Positions 16,952-25,864 of a DNA stretch of 39,962 bases are shown piece after piece. Each line of letters starts with the position of its first letter. Position 1 is the stretch's first letter. The notes beneath the pieces were generated by a model that was not told the origin of the DNA, did no database searches, and saw nothing but the letters and a program-made list of their open reading frames with translations. The position numbers were made by a program, and so were the translations under genes. Source of the stretch: an uncultured Bifidobacterium sp. (GTDB lineage: Bacteria; Actinomycetota; Actinomycetes; Actinomycetales; Bifidobacteriaceae); assembly GCF_949292005.1 (NCBI RefSeq), contig NZ_CASEXV010000088.1, forward strand, positions 1-39,962. Reading direction: 5' to 3'.

Positions 16952-18335
16952 CGGACAGGTCGTCCAACCGATGGCGGAAACGCGGCCAATCGGCGCGGAA
17001 GGCCGTCAGAAGCCTCAACGACGGCACATCGTCGATAGGCACCCACGCGATCTCCATGCTCTCGTCATCGTTGGGCAGAGGATCGACATGGCATCCCTCC
17101 CGCTCGAACGCTATGACGGTGGTATAGGCCCAGGTTCCATGCTCCTCACGGTAGGCTCCGACCACACGGATGTCCTGGGGGCGGATCCCCGCCTCCTCGT
17201 GGCTCTCCCGCAGAGCGCCCTCCACCGCGTTCTCCCCGTCGGCGATGGCACCCCCGGGGATGCCCCATGTTCCCCCCTCGGCGCTCCACATCGCACGATG
17301 CTGCATGACCACATGGGTGGGATGTCCCCGATCGTCCCGTCTCACCAGAAGCACTCCGGCGGCGCCGTTCAATCCCCAATGGCGACGTCCGCAGGCGCAG
17401 TCGACCCATCCGTCCCCAGGCTGATGAACGTTGTCCTGCGGCGTGTCCGTGGCGTGGACCGAATCCAATCCGCCCCCCGTCGGTCCCTCCGCATTCCACA
17501 TGTCCGTCCACCGCACACCCAAGGATCCCGCGAGTCTCCGCACAAGCGGAAGACTCAGCCCCAGAACACCATGCGGATCGCCGTCCACCCCATCGATGAA
17601 CACTCCCCCCCTGCCCTCCAGGGTGAAGGCCCCTGCGATCTCCAAAGGTTCTCCGGTGCGGACGTATGCGTCGATGTCCTCATCGTCGTATTCTCCGAAA
17701 TACACCACGGCATGGCTTGTCCCCGACACCACCCGGCCCGACGCGAGGTCGACGAGCGTGTGACCCGTCCATAGCTCCCCCTGCCGACCGCGCATGGCCA
17801 GCAGGCGTTCCCGCGCCACGGCTGGGGTATGCGGCTTGCCTTGTATGTCGCCGTCCATGGCGAACAGAGAGTCGCATCCCAGAAGAAGCGGCCCCCCAGG
17901 GGAATCCCCCCGACCGGAATCCGGGTTGATGATCGAGCCCCGGACGGGAACCACCGCAGTCGGAACGTCAAGTCCCGAGAAATCACGTGTCATCATGGAA
18001 ACCCGATCATCCGACACCTGTTGTGAACGCCCGCCGGCGGCAACACCTGTCGCCTCCAGCGGATAGGCGGTGATGACGTCCCCCGACGCGTCGCGGACCG
18101 TTCCGACGACACCCCGATACTCATCCGCGACCGCGGCGGCCTTGGCTCTGGCCAGAACGGCGACCCGCGTTCCGACATCAAGGCCGTCCACCCCCACGCC
18201 ACGGGATCTGGCCGCGGAATCCAGAACAGCGGACTCGTCGACGTGCGACACCCTCACCAATGGACGGATGCCCGCGGATTCCAGAACGCGGCGGCGGGAG
18301 GGGGACTGCGATGCGAGAATCAGCTGAATTGTCAT
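16944..18335 (-). CDS. maf: Maf nucleotide pyrophosphatase - Nudix hydrolase fusion
   Basis: 463 residues. N-terminal Maf domain (about 1-275): LILASQSPSRRRVLESAG, VSHVDESAV, ARAKAAAVA, LLGCDSLFAMDGDIQGKPHT, MRGRQGELWTGHTLVDL, AGAFTLEGRGGVFIDGVDGD. Between ARAKAAAVADEY and LLGCDS lies an insertion of about 65 residues (75-147) absent from ordinary Maf. C-terminal Nudix domain (about 310-460) starts with a CACGRRHWGLNGAAGVLLV segment and contains the Nudix box Gly362-Glu368-Arg376-Glu377-Glu380-Glu381-Gly383. Both domains are 'house-cleaning' pyrophosphatases that remove non-canonical nucleotides, acting in the cytoplasm. AAAGGA precedes the ATG. It lies 15 bp downstream of thrB. Confidence 0.9.
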   Translation of the reverse strand: MTIQLILASQSPSRRRVLESAGIRPLVRVSHVDESAVLDSAARSRGVGVDGLDVGTRVAVLARAKAAAVADEYRGVVGTVRDASGDVITAYPLEATGVAAGGRSQQVSDDRVSMMTRDFSGLDVPTAVVPVRGSIINPDSGRGDSPGGPLLLGCDSLFAMDGDIQGKPHTPAVARERLLAMRGRQGELWTGHTLVDLASGRVVSGTSHAVVYFGEYDDEDIDAYVRTGEPLEIAGAFTLEGRGGVFIDGVDGDPHGVLGLSLPLVRRLAGSLGVRWTDMWNAEGPTGGGLDSVHATDTPQDNVHQPGDGWVDCACGRRHWGLNGAAGVLLVRRDDRGHPTHVVMQHRAMWSAEGGTWGIPGGAIADGENAVEGALRESHEEAGIRPQDIRVVGAYREEHGTWAYTTVIAFEREGCHVDPLPNDDESMEIAWVPIDDVPSLRLLTAFRADWPRFRHRLDDLSVS

Positions 18336-18350
18336 AATGTCCTTTGCCGT

Positions 18351-19370
18351 CTAGTAAGTCGAATCCCGTGATTGGCGCCCGACGCGAACCCCCTCAGTGT
18401 CGACCTTGAGATGAAGGACATGCCAGTGTCCCGAGTCCAGATGATCCCGGGCCACGGATTCGATGTCCGCTCTCGAGTCACCGTGATGCAGAACCAGAAC
18501 GCATGGGCCGGCGCCCGACACAGCGGCGGCATAGCCGTTGTCCCTCAATAACCCTATAAGCTTCCACGACGGAGGCATCAACGCGGCACGGAAGGACTGA
18601 TGCACGGCATCCTGCGTGGCCATGAGAAGAAGAGCGTTGGGATCATCGCCGCGCCAACCCAGCGATGCGGGATTCATGGCCCCAGGCAACAGGGCCGCCC
18701 GGGATATGTTGAACACCGCGTCGGCATGCCGAAGGCTGGCAGGAAGTGCCTGCCGCGCCTTCTGTGTGGAAAGCTCGAAATCCGGGATGAACACCGACGC
18801 GACGATGTCGTCGTCCACCGGATACGTGACGGTGTGGAATCCCGGGCGGGCGGGCTCCCCTCCAGCCACAGTGGCCGACCCCACTCCTTCCGGAACGTCG
18901 AGGTTCCACGACACCGTCAGACCGCCAAAGACCGCCGGAGCCACATTGTCCGGGTGCCCCTCGATGGTGGCCGCCAAATCGAATATCGTCTGGCGTTCGA
19001 TGTCCCCATCATGTGCGAATGCCGATGCCGCTGCGATAGCTGCGACGATGGCCTCCGCCGACGAACCCATGCCGCGGGCTTGGGGAATGCGGTTGGTAGC
19101 CTCAAGGGTGAACCCCAGACGTCCCAGCCCCAGCGTTTGGCAGGCCCTCCGGAAGGTCGAGACGACAAGATGGTTCTCGTCACGCGGAAGAGTCGACTCC
19201 CCCTCGCCGTGGATAATGACGGTGGCCGAACGATCCTGCGGATCGTCATGGAGCGTGAAGGTCAGATCATCGTGATAATCGAGTGCCAAACCCACCGAGT
19301 CGAATCCGGCCCCCAGATTCGCGCTCGTCGCGGGCACGCTCACCTTCACCTGTCGACATATCGGATTCAC
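18351..19370 (-). CDS. thrB: Homoserine kinase
   Basis: 339 residues from the GTG at 19370 (MNPICRQVKVSVPATSANL), chosen because GGAAGGAG lies just upstream; the ATG at 19388 lies upstream of this Shine-Dalgarno and has none of its own. GHMP-kinase family: motif 1 VPATSANLGAGFDSVGLAL, motif 2 IPQARGMGSSAEAIVAAI (the ATP phosphate loop), and a C-terminal motif GYAAAVSGAGPCVLVLH. It phosphorylates homoserine in threonine synthesis. It follows hom by 92 bp. No threonine-synthase gene (thrC) is in this window. Confidence 0.95.
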   Translation of the reverse strand: MNPICRQVKVSVPATSANLGAGFDSVGLALDYHDDLTFTLHDDPQDRSATVIIHGEGESTLPRDENHLVVSTFRRACQTLGLGRLGFTLEATNRIPQARGMGSSAEAIVAAIAAASAFAHDGDIERQTIFDLAATIEGHPDNVAPAVFGGLTVSWNLDVPEGVGSATVAGGEPARPGFHTVTYPVDDDIVASVFIPDFELSTQKARQALPASLRHADAVFNISRAALLPGAMNPASLGWRGDDPNALLLMATQDAVHQSFRAALMPPSWKLIGLLRDNGYAAAVSGAGPCVLVLHHGDSRADIESVARDHLDSGHWHVLHLKVDTEGVRVGRQSRDSTY

Positions 19371-19462
19371 GGTTCTCCTTCCCGCCATGCTGTCGCGCCC
19401 ACCGATCTACGACCGGTACGGACACTGGCATGGACTCCCATCATCGTCGCGCGGGGTGTCCG

Positions 19463-20776
19463 TCAGTCGAGGACCCGCAGGATGGAGGGGGTTCCGGCCA
19501 CACAGTCAAGCCCGCATACGGAACTGACGGTCTTGCGCAGCGTCTCCTCGTCGCAGAGATGGGTGACGAGGCGAAGCTGCTGGATCTCACCCGAATACCC
19601 CGGCTCGTGCAGCGTGGGCTTGAGATCCTGGTTCACCCCGTTGATGGAGATTCCATGATCGGCGAACTCCTGCGCGATGGCGGCGAGAACGCCCGGCTTG
19701 TCATGGATGAGGAACCGGACCGCGAAAACCGCCGTGGATGCGTTCAACGGGGCTTTTCTCAGAGCCCGATACAGAGGTATCGACGGCCCTACGCATCCCT
19801 GGGCGATATGGCGCGCTTCCGTCACCACATCACCAACCACGGCCGAGGCAGTGGGAGCACCACCGGCGCCACGCCCATAGAACATGAGATCATCGGCGGC
19901 CTTGGCCTTGACGAAAACCGCATTGAAACTGCCATGCACGGAAGCCAGGGGATGGCTTTCGTCGATAAGCGCCGGGTAGACCCGGGCGGACACGCCATCC
20001 TCGCCGTTCTCGACCACGGCGAGAAGCTTGATGACCTTCCGCTCCGCGGTGGCCGCCGCAATGTCATCGGCGGTGATCGAGGTGATTCCCTCCACCGTCA
20101 CATCGTCGATGGAGACAGGTGTGTGGAATCCGAGCGTGGCCATGATCGCCGCCTTGTTGGCCGCGTCATACCCCTCGATGTCCCCGGTCGGATCAGCTTC
20201 GGCATAGCCCTTCTCCTGGGCGTCACGCAGCGCCACATCGAAGTCGAGACCCTTGACCGTCATCTCGTCGAGAATGTAGTTGGTGGTTCCGTTGACGATG
20301 CCCAGCATGGAGGTGATGCTGTCTCCCACCAGGGACTCCCGCAGCGGACGGACGATGGGAATCGCCCCGCCGACCGCCGCCTCGAAGTAGATGTCGACGC
20401 CGCGGGCCGCAGCCGCCTCATAGATCTCCGTGCCGTGCTTGGCAAGCAGCGCTTTGTTGGCGGTAACCACCGACGCGCCCGATTCTATGGCCTTGAGTAC
20501 GAAGGTCCGGGCCGGCTCAAGTCCGCCGATGAGCTCCACGGCGATGTCGCATCGCTCACAGAGTCCGGCCGTGTCGGTCGTCAGCAGCGACTTGTCGATC
20601 CACGGCACATCCACCTCATCCGGGTCGAGGCATGCCACACCGACCAGCTCGATGTCGCGTCCGATGCGTTGGGACAGATCCTCACGCTGCTCGACGATCA
20701 GGCGTGCGGTCTGGGACCCCACCGTCCCGGCCCCCAAAAGACCGATGCGGATCGGGGATGTGTTGTCTGATGCCAC
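19463..20776 (-). CDS. hom: Homoserine dehydrogenase with C-terminal ACT domain
   Basis: 437 residues starting at GTG (20776), with AAGGAGGG 8 nt upstream. NAD(P)-binding Rossmann motif GLLGAGTVGSQTARL, VVTANKALLAKHG, the catalytic signature GIVNGTTNYIL, then EKGYAEADPTGDIEGYDAANKA, and a C-terminal ACT domain (about 355-430, VRFLIHDKPGVLAAIAQEFADHGISING) that in this family mediates feedback inhibition by threonine. It reduces aspartate semialdehyde to homoserine, the branch point to threonine (thrB, adjacent) and methionine (metA, 38097-39260). It is in the argS-lysA-hom-thrB run. Confidence 0.97.
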   Translation of the reverse strand: MASDNTSPIRIGLLGAGTVGSQTARLIVEQREDLSQRIGRDIELVGVACLDPDEVDVPWIDKSLLTTDTAGLCERCDIAVELIGGLEPARTFVLKAIESGASVVTANKALLAKHGTEIYEAAAARGVDIYFEAAVGGAIPIVRPLRESLVGDSITSMLGIVNGTTNYILDEMTVKGLDFDVALRDAQEKGYAEADPTGDIEGYDAANKAAIMATLGFHTPVSIDDVTVEGITSITADDIAAATAERKVIKLLAVVENGEDGVSARVYPALIDESHPLASVHGSFNAVFVKAKAADDLMFYGRGAGGAPTASAVVGDVVTEARHIAQGCVGPSIPLYRALRKAPLNASTAVFAVRFLIHDKPGVLAAIAQEFADHGISINGVNQDLKPTLHEPGYSGEIQQLRLVTHLCDEETLRKTVSSVCGLDCVAGTPSILRVLD

Positions 20777-20882
20777 TGGTGTCCCTCCTTAGGGATTCTC
20801 TGGTTTCCCGACGGTACTGCTATGTCTCGTAAGTCTCGCCCATAATCGTACGAAGTCGATATGACACGCGGACGCGTGACTG

Positions 20883-22478
20883 TCACCCCATATCCCAGGA
20901 AAGCAGGTCGTCGACCGTCTGACGCCGGATCATGACGTGCGCGCCGGATGCCCCGGACGACACCACTGCGGGGATTGGAGCCTGATTATAGTTGCTGGCC
21001 ATCGTCCTTCCATAAGCCCCGGTCACCGGTACGGCAAGGATGTCCCCACGCCGGATGTCCTCGGGCAGCTGGCATTCACGGACCACGATGTCGCCCGACT
21101 CGCAATGCATACCGACGACGCGGCATGTCATGGTTGGCTCCGCCCCTGTTCTGTTGGCGAGAGCCGCAGTGTAGTCAGCCCCATATAAGGCTGGCCTGAT
21201 GTTGTCGCTCATTCCTCCGTCGACCGACACATACACCCTCCGTTCCAGAGGCGTGCCATTGCGATCAAGCGTTCCCACAGGCACGGGAACGGGCTTGACG
21301 ACTCCCACGCGATACAGAGTGATGCCGGCCGGGGCCACGATCCATCGTCCAGGCTCGAAGGAGATGATCGGCTGGGGCATTCCCCACGCCGTGTTGGCCG
21401 CGCGGATCTCCTCGGCAAGATGCCTCAGCTCGACCTCCACGTCCATGGAATCCTCGTCCGAGGTATACGCGACGGAAAACCCGCCTCCCAGATCCACTTC
21501 GGGAAGGGTGATGGCATCCGTGGCATAGAAGGTCTTGCGCAACAGCATCATGCGTCTGGCAGCCTCGATGAAGGCGGACGCGTCGTGGATCTGCGAGCCG
21601 ATGTGGGAATGGATTCCGACGAGCTCAAGATCATCGCCATGCCGGGCTATATCCTGCAGAACGGACAACGCCGGGCCGTCGGACACTGCCTGCATGGCAT
21701 CGGCCAACGCGCGGTCGGCGTCGGAGACGTCCACCGCATTGAGGTCGAAGGGATACCGGACGTCGTGCCTCACAACGCGGACACGTGACGGGGATTCGAT
21801 CCGGGCTCCGGCATCATCGGCTCGAGCCTCGGCGATTCGGATGTTGGACGCGGCGGGCGATGCGGAACCGAGATGCGACAGAAGGCCCAGAACGGATCCA
21901 TCCACTCCTGGGGGCAGCAGAGGCACTCCGAACTTCTGGTCCTCATGCGCCGTGGAGATGAACTCGTGGCCACCGGCGTGAATTCCGCACGTCACGCGCA
22001 GCATAACCCGCGCCCGGCGTCCCAAACGGTGGGCTATGGCGGCTATGCGGGCGGGCTCGGAGGGCTCGTCCACCACGATTTTGGAGAAGCCCTCGGTGAC
22101 GGCGAGCGCTATCTCGTCGTCGGACTTGTTGTTGCCGTGCAGGACCAGACGGCGGCCTGGGGCGCCCGCGGCCAGAGCCAGGCGCATCTCCCCCATCGTG
22201 CAGGTGTCCACGAACATTCCGGCATCGAGAACGGCACGGACGATCTCCTTGGAGAGCAGGGCCTTTCCGGCGTAACTCACATGCGTCGTCGCCGTGGGGA
22301 AGGCCGACGCCGCCGCGCAGACAAAGCTTTCCGCTCTGCCGCGAAGGTCGTCCATATCGACGACGTAGAGGGGGGACCCGAACTCATCGAGAAGCGACGA
22401 GACGGATCTGCCATGAACCTCGATCGACCCGTGTCCATCACGCTCGACGCCACGCGGCCATATCCCGCTGCTCTCCAT
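20883..22478 (-). CDS. lysA: Diaminopimelate decarboxylase
   Basis: 531 residues from the ATG at 22478 (MESSGIWPRGVERDG). AAAGGA at the very end of argS serves as ribosome-binding site, and the start lies 4 bp after the argS stop, indicating translational coupling. Fold-type III PLP enzyme: Lys72 in HVSYAGKALLSKEI is the Schiff-base residue; GIHSHIGSQI, VDLGGGFSVAYTSDED, FEPGRWIVAPAG and the active-site cysteine in GMHCESGDIVV are all present. It converts meso-diaminopimelate to lysine, the last step of the pathway that dapE serves. At 531 residues it is longer than the usual 420-450; extra sequence lies in the centre (about residues 225-270, LLSHLGSASPAASNIR to the VRVVRHDVRYPFD segment). 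Confidence 0.95.
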   Translation of the reverse strand: MESSGIWPRGVERDGHGSIEVHGRSVSSLLDEFGSPLYVVDMDDLRGRAESFVCAAASAFPTATTHVSYAGKALLSKEIVRAVLDAGMFVDTCTMGEMRLALAAGAPGRRLVLHGNNKSDDEIALAVTEGFSKIVVDEPSEPARIAAIAHRLGRRARVMLRVTCGIHAGGHEFISTAHEDQKFGVPLLPPGVDGSVLGLLSHLGSASPAASNIRIAEARADDAGARIESPSRVRVVRHDVRYPFDLNAVDVSDADRALADAMQAVSDGPALSVLQDIARHGDDLELVGIHSHIGSQIHDASAFIEAARRMMLLRKTFYATDAITLPEVDLGGGFSVAYTSDEDSMDVEVELRHLAEEIRAANTAWGMPQPIISFEPGRWIVAPAGITLYRVGVVKPVPVPVGTLDRNGTPLERRVYVSVDGGMSDNIRPALYGADYTAALANRTGAEPTMTCRVVGMHCESGDIVVRECQLPEDIRRGDILAVPVTGAYGRTMASNYNQAPIPAVVSSGASGAHVMIRRQTVDDLLSWDMG

Positions 22479-22482
22479 CGGA

Positions 22483-24279
22483 TCACATCCTTTCGGGGGC
22501 ATCCACGCCAAGAAGCGCGAGACCCGCACGTATCACCGTTCCCACGGCATCGTTGAGACGAAGTCGCGCCGCGGCCCGGGCAGGTTCGGGGTTCTTGCTT
22601 CTCTCCAGGGCGTCACGACGTTCCGCCGGCAGCTCCATCTCATGGTCGGTCAACGGCATGGGAACCACACGTTCGAGGTTGTACCAGCGGTGGTAGGTTC
22701 CGGCCAGATCCTCCAGATAATGGGCGACGCGGTGTGGGGCGCGCAGGTCTCCCGCCTGGCTGAGGACGGATGGCCATTGCGCGAGCGCCGCGAGAACCTC
22801 ACCGTCCGCTGTGGTGTCGAGGAGCGCGAGATCGGCGCCCTCATGGGTGACGCCACCCTCGACGGAATTGCGCGCCACGTTGCGCGACCGCGCATAGGCA
22901 TATTGGACGTAGTAGACGGGGTTGTCGTTGCTATGAGACGCAAGGAGATCAAGGTCGATGTCGACGCTGGTGTTGTAGTCGGTGCGGGCGAGGGAGTACC
23001 GAGCGGCGTCCACGCCAACGGCCTCGACGAGATCGTCGATGGTAACGACGTTGCCGGCCCTTTTCGACATCCGCACGGCCTTGCCGTTCTTCATGACGTT
23101 GACGAGCTGTCCGATGAGGATCTGCATGTTCTCCCCGGGAACATCGCCGAACGCCGCGCACATGGCCATCATGCGGCCGATGTACCCGTGATGGTCGGCC
23201 CCCAGCATGTAGATGGCGACGTCCGCGGGATCGGTCGCACGGTGGCGCTTGTTGTAGTAATAGGCGATGTCGGCCGCGAAGTAGGCGTAGTTCCCATCCG
23301 ATTTGATGATCACGCGATCTTTGTCGTCGCCATGCTTCGTGGAGACGAACCAGGTCGCTCCATCCTTCTCGATGATGTCGCCCTTGTCCCTGAGCGCCTG
23401 TATCGCGCGTTCCACCTCGCCGTCCTCGTACAGGCTGTTCTCGTGGAACCACACATCGAAGTCGACGCGGAAATCACGCATGGATGTTCTGATCTCCTCG
23501 AACATCATGGGAACAGCACGACGGCGGAACTCCTCGCGTTGCGGGGAGTCGCCCTCTCCCAGAGGCTGACCGTCAGCATCCACACCGGAATCCTCGCGTG
23601 GAAGCCCAAGGATGTCCATGCCCTCGGACCTGGCCTGCTCGACCACACGTGAGGCGATGTCGTCGATGTACGCGCCCTTGTACCCGTCGATGGGGGCGGG
23701 CTCGCCATGCGCGGCGGCGACGAGGGATTTCGCGAACCGGTTGATCTGCTCGCCGTGGTCGTTGAAATAGTATTCACGTACCACCTTGGCGCCATTGGCC
23801 TCCAGCACCCGGGCCATGGAGTCCCCCACCGCGGCCCATCGGGTTCCCCCTATATGGATGGGGCCTGTGGGGTTGGCGGACACGAACTCCAGATTCAGCG
23901 TTTTTCCTGAGAGATGATCGTTACGCCCGTACTCGTCCCCCTGCTTGAGGACCGTGTCCACGACCGCCGCGGCCGAAGCCGAATCAAGGACAATGTTGAT
24001 GAAGCCCGGGCCTGCGATCTCCACAGATGCGATTCCCGGCTCCTTGCCCAAAGCCGTGGCAACCGACTGCGCTATCTCACGGGGAGCCATCCCCGCCTTT
24101 CGAGCCAGCTGCATGGCGACGTTCGACGCCCAGTCTCCATGAGACCGGTCCTTGGGCCTCATGACGGCCAGTTTCCGCGCGGACGGGACATCGTCGACGG
24201 TCAATGATCCGGCTTGTCCGGATTCGGCCAATCGCCGGACTATATGTGCAAGGACTTCGCTCAGCTCTTCAGGACTCAT
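22483..24279 (-). CDS. argS: Arginyl-tRNA synthetase
   Basis: 598 residues from the ATG at 24279 (MSPEELSEVLAHIVRRLAE), directly after GGGGGG; an 84-codon upstream extension of the open frame is not credible. N-terminal Arg-S domain (about 1-95, with KDRSHGDWASNVAMQLARKAGM), class I catalytic domain with HIGH-type FVSANPTGPIHIGGTRWAAV and KMSKS-type VRMSKRAGN, and a C-terminal DALR anticodon-binding domain. It charges tRNA-Arg; one such tRNA (CCG) is encoded at 25017-25089. It is the first gene of the argS-lysA-hom-thrB cluster. Confidence 0.97.
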   Translation of the reverse strand: MSPEELSEVLAHIVRRLAESGQAGSLTVDDVPSARKLAVMRPKDRSHGDWASNVAMQLARKAGMAPREIAQSVATALGKEPGIASVEIAGPGFINIVLDSASAAAVVDTVLKQGDEYGRNDHLSGKTLNLEFVSANPTGPIHIGGTRWAAVGDSMARVLEANGAKVVREYYFNDHGEQINRFAKSLVAAAHGEPAPIDGYKGAYIDDIASRVVEQARSEGMDILGLPREDSGVDADGQPLGEGDSPQREEFRRRAVPMMFEEIRTSMRDFRVDFDVWFHENSLYEDGEVERAIQALRDKGDIIEKDGATWFVSTKHGDDKDRVIIKSDGNYAYFAADIAYYYNKRHRATDPADVAIYMLGADHHGYIGRMMAMCAAFGDVPGENMQILIGQLVNVMKNGKAVRMSKRAGNVVTIDDLVEAVGVDAARYSLARTDYNTSVDIDLDLLASHSNDNPVYYVQYAYARSRNVARNSVEGGVTHEGADLALLDTTADGEVLAALAQWPSVLSQAGDLRAPHRVAHYLEDLAGTYHRWYNLERVVPMPLTDHEMELPAERRDALERSKNPEPARAAARLRLNDAVGTVIRAGLALLGVDAPERM

Positions 24280-24553
24280 TCCCCCCAGTCTAATGTTCCT
24301 CACGACAGGAAAGGCCGCTCTGACCCGGCGAGCAAAAGCCGACATCGCGTCCGCTCGCGCCGGACATGGCATGGTGGGACATCTCCAGCCCTCCCAGACC
24401 TCCCGCTTTCCCAGTGGACGCGAAAACCGGATACGGGTGAGGCGGGAACGCGAAGACGAGCACGCGAAAGCCCCGGATATCCTCACGGATTCCGGGGCTC
24501 GAAGTCGCACCACAGATATCTGCCGACGCACGCTCCAATCGACGATTCGTCAC
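24280..24553. other. Intergenic region between argS and ridA
   Basis: No gene is seen. It contains the ridA terminator (24469-24499) and presumably the argS promoter, which I could not place with confidence. Confidence 0.5.
24469..24499 (-). terminator. Terminator of ridA
   Basis: 9-bp perfect stem AGCCCCGGA/TCCGGGGCT, plus an inner ATCC/GGAT after a bulge, followed on the minus strand by TTTCGCG. It lies 54 bp beyond the ridA stop. Confidence 0.7.
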
Positions 24554-24937
24554 CTATTCGACCGCTATCGCGTCAATCTCCACAAGAGCGCCCTTGGGAA
24601 TGTCGTTGCCCCCGAAGGCGACGCGGGCCGGCTTTACGGACCCGATGAAGACCTGGGCGTACCGGGAGTCGACCTCGTGGAAGTCATCGACGTTCTTCAT
24701 GTAGATGGTGGTTCGGACGACCTTCTCGATGCCACTTCCTGCGGCGTCCAGAATGCACTTGATGTTCTTCAGCGCCTGCGCGGCCTGCTCGCCGGCCGTG
24801 GCTCCGGACAGCTCACCCGTGGCGGGATCAATCCCCAGCTGCCCTGACACGAAAATCAGACCATTGGCTTTCACTGCCTGGCTGTAGGCACCCAATGCCG
24901 CCGGCGCGTACGCCGTCGCGACCTCATTGACTGACAT
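24554..24937 (-). CDS. ridA: RidA family enamine/imine deaminase
   Basis: 127 residues from the ATG at 24937 (MSVNEVATAYAPAALGAYSQ), with AAAGGA 5 nt upstream; upstream codons in the frame are not conserved. YjgF/YER057c/UK114 family: GAYSQAVKANGLIFVSGQLGIDP, and the active-site region VKPARVAFGGNDIPKGALVEIDAIA, where the Arg binds the substrate carboxylate. RidA hydrolyses reactive 2-aminoacrylate released by PLP enzymes such as serine/threonine dehydratases. tRNA-Arg lies 79 bp upstream on the same strand, so both may share a promoter. Confidence 0.93.
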   Translation of the reverse strand: MSVNEVATAYAPAALGAYSQAVKANGLIFVSGQLGIDPATGELSGATAGEQAAQALKNIKCILDAAGSGIEKVVRTTIYMKNVDDFHEVDSRYAQVFIGSVKPARVAFGGNDIPKGALVEIDAIAVE

Positions 24938-25016
24938 GGCATTCCTTTCGTTTGATCCGCAATGGACAACGGTGACGCGGACACGGACGCCCACCACTCG
25001 TCACACAGGATTCCGG

Positions 25017-25089
25017 TGGGCTTGATGGGATTCGAACCCACGACCTTCTGTTCCGGAGACAGACGCTCTATCCACTGAGCTACAAGCCC
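25017..25089 (-). tRNA. tRNA-Arg (anticodon CCG)
   Basis: 73-nt cloverleaf on the minus strand. Acceptor GGGCTTG/CAAGCCC, D-arm AGCTCAGTGGATAGAGC, anticodon stem-loop TCTGT-CTCCGGA-ACAGA giving CCG, T-arm GTGGGTTCGAATCCCAT, discriminator A followed by CC. A TACAGT (25105-25110) about 15 nt upstream could be its -10. Confidence 0.96.
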
Positions 25090-25186
25090 CTACGCACCAT
25101 GACCACTGTACACGCACCGCGGACACAACATGACTCGAGGCCGGCCTGACCACGATCCACCGGTGGCAGGAGAAACACGCACGGCC

Positions 25187-25192
25187 TACACT
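25187..25192 (+). promoter_or_regulatory. -10 box of the CYTH gene, leaderless start predicted
   Basis: TACACT lies exactly 7 nt before the ATG at 25200, favouring that ATG over those at 25194, 25215 and 25224. No Shine-Dalgarno near any of them. Confidence 0.45.
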
Positions 25193-25199
25193 AATGACC

Positions 25200-25835
25200 A
25201 TGTTCAGTGGCTCCATGAATACCATGACCGACTTCGAGTTCGAACGCCGCTTCTTCTGCGCCGCCCCTCCCCAGGAAGTCCTGGATGAGACTCCCACGAC
25301 GATTGTGCAGAGCTACTTCGTTCATCAGGACAACTACGCACTGCGCGTGCGAGTCATGCTGCACGACGTCCACGAGCCGATGACATCCGACATGGATGCC
25401 CGTCTTCTGCTGCAGTCACACCTCGAGCAGGTCTCCGATGCCTTCGTGACGGTGAAAGGCCCGTCCGTGGGTGGAACGCGCTACGAGGCGGAACGGGAGA
25501 TTGACTCCCACATCGCCACGGAGCTGATTCTGCGCGGCGGATCAGTGATCGTCAAAAATCGTTTTTCAATATGGCTTGGCGAGGACGGCTGGAGCATCGA
25601 CGTATTTGGAGGAAACAACCATCCTCTGGTGATCGCCGAAGCAGAAAGAAGTGGGCCCGTCACGAATCTGGCCATCCCCTCCTTCTGCGTCAGTGAGATC
25701 ACCGACCAAAGGCGTTTTTCAAACGATGGATTGGCATCGAGGCCTTTCAATCAGTGGAAAGCCGAGTACAGGCGCGAACTCGACGATCAGGGTCCTCATT
25801 TCGAGCAGGCGTTCGGGCACAATCGGCGCATGTGA
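25200..25835 (+). CDS. CYTH domain-like protein
   Basis: 211 residues from the ATG at 25200; starts at 25194 or 25224 are also possible. The N-terminus has the CYTH signature FEFERRFF (Glu13, Glu15, Arg16, Arg17), which in this family binds the triphosphate tail of substrate through basic residues and divalent metal through glutamates. Later strands fit the tunnel fold: NYALRVRVML, AFVTVKGPSVGGTRYEAEREI with basic and acidic residues alternating, IVKNRFSIWLGEDGWSIDVF, and LVIAEAERS. CYTH proteins include thiamine-triphosphatases, inorganic triphosphatases and class IV adenylate cyclases; the activity here cannot be chosen from sequence. The gene is divergent from tRNA-Arg and converges on the YbbN-like gene, 29 bp between stops. 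Confidence 0.75.
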   Translation: MFSGSMNTMTDFEFERRFFCAAPPQEVLDETPTTIVQSYFVHQDNYALRVRVMLHDVHEPMTSDMDARLLLQSHLEQVSDAFVTVKGPSVGGTRYEAEREIDSHIATELILRGGSVIVKNRFSIWLGEDGWSIDVFGGNNHPLVIAEAERSGPVTNLAIPSFCVSEITDQRRFSNDGLASRPFNQWKAEYRRELDDQGPHFEQAFGHNRRM

Positions 25836-25864
25836 GGAGCATAGGGAGCGGCTGAGGACACCAC

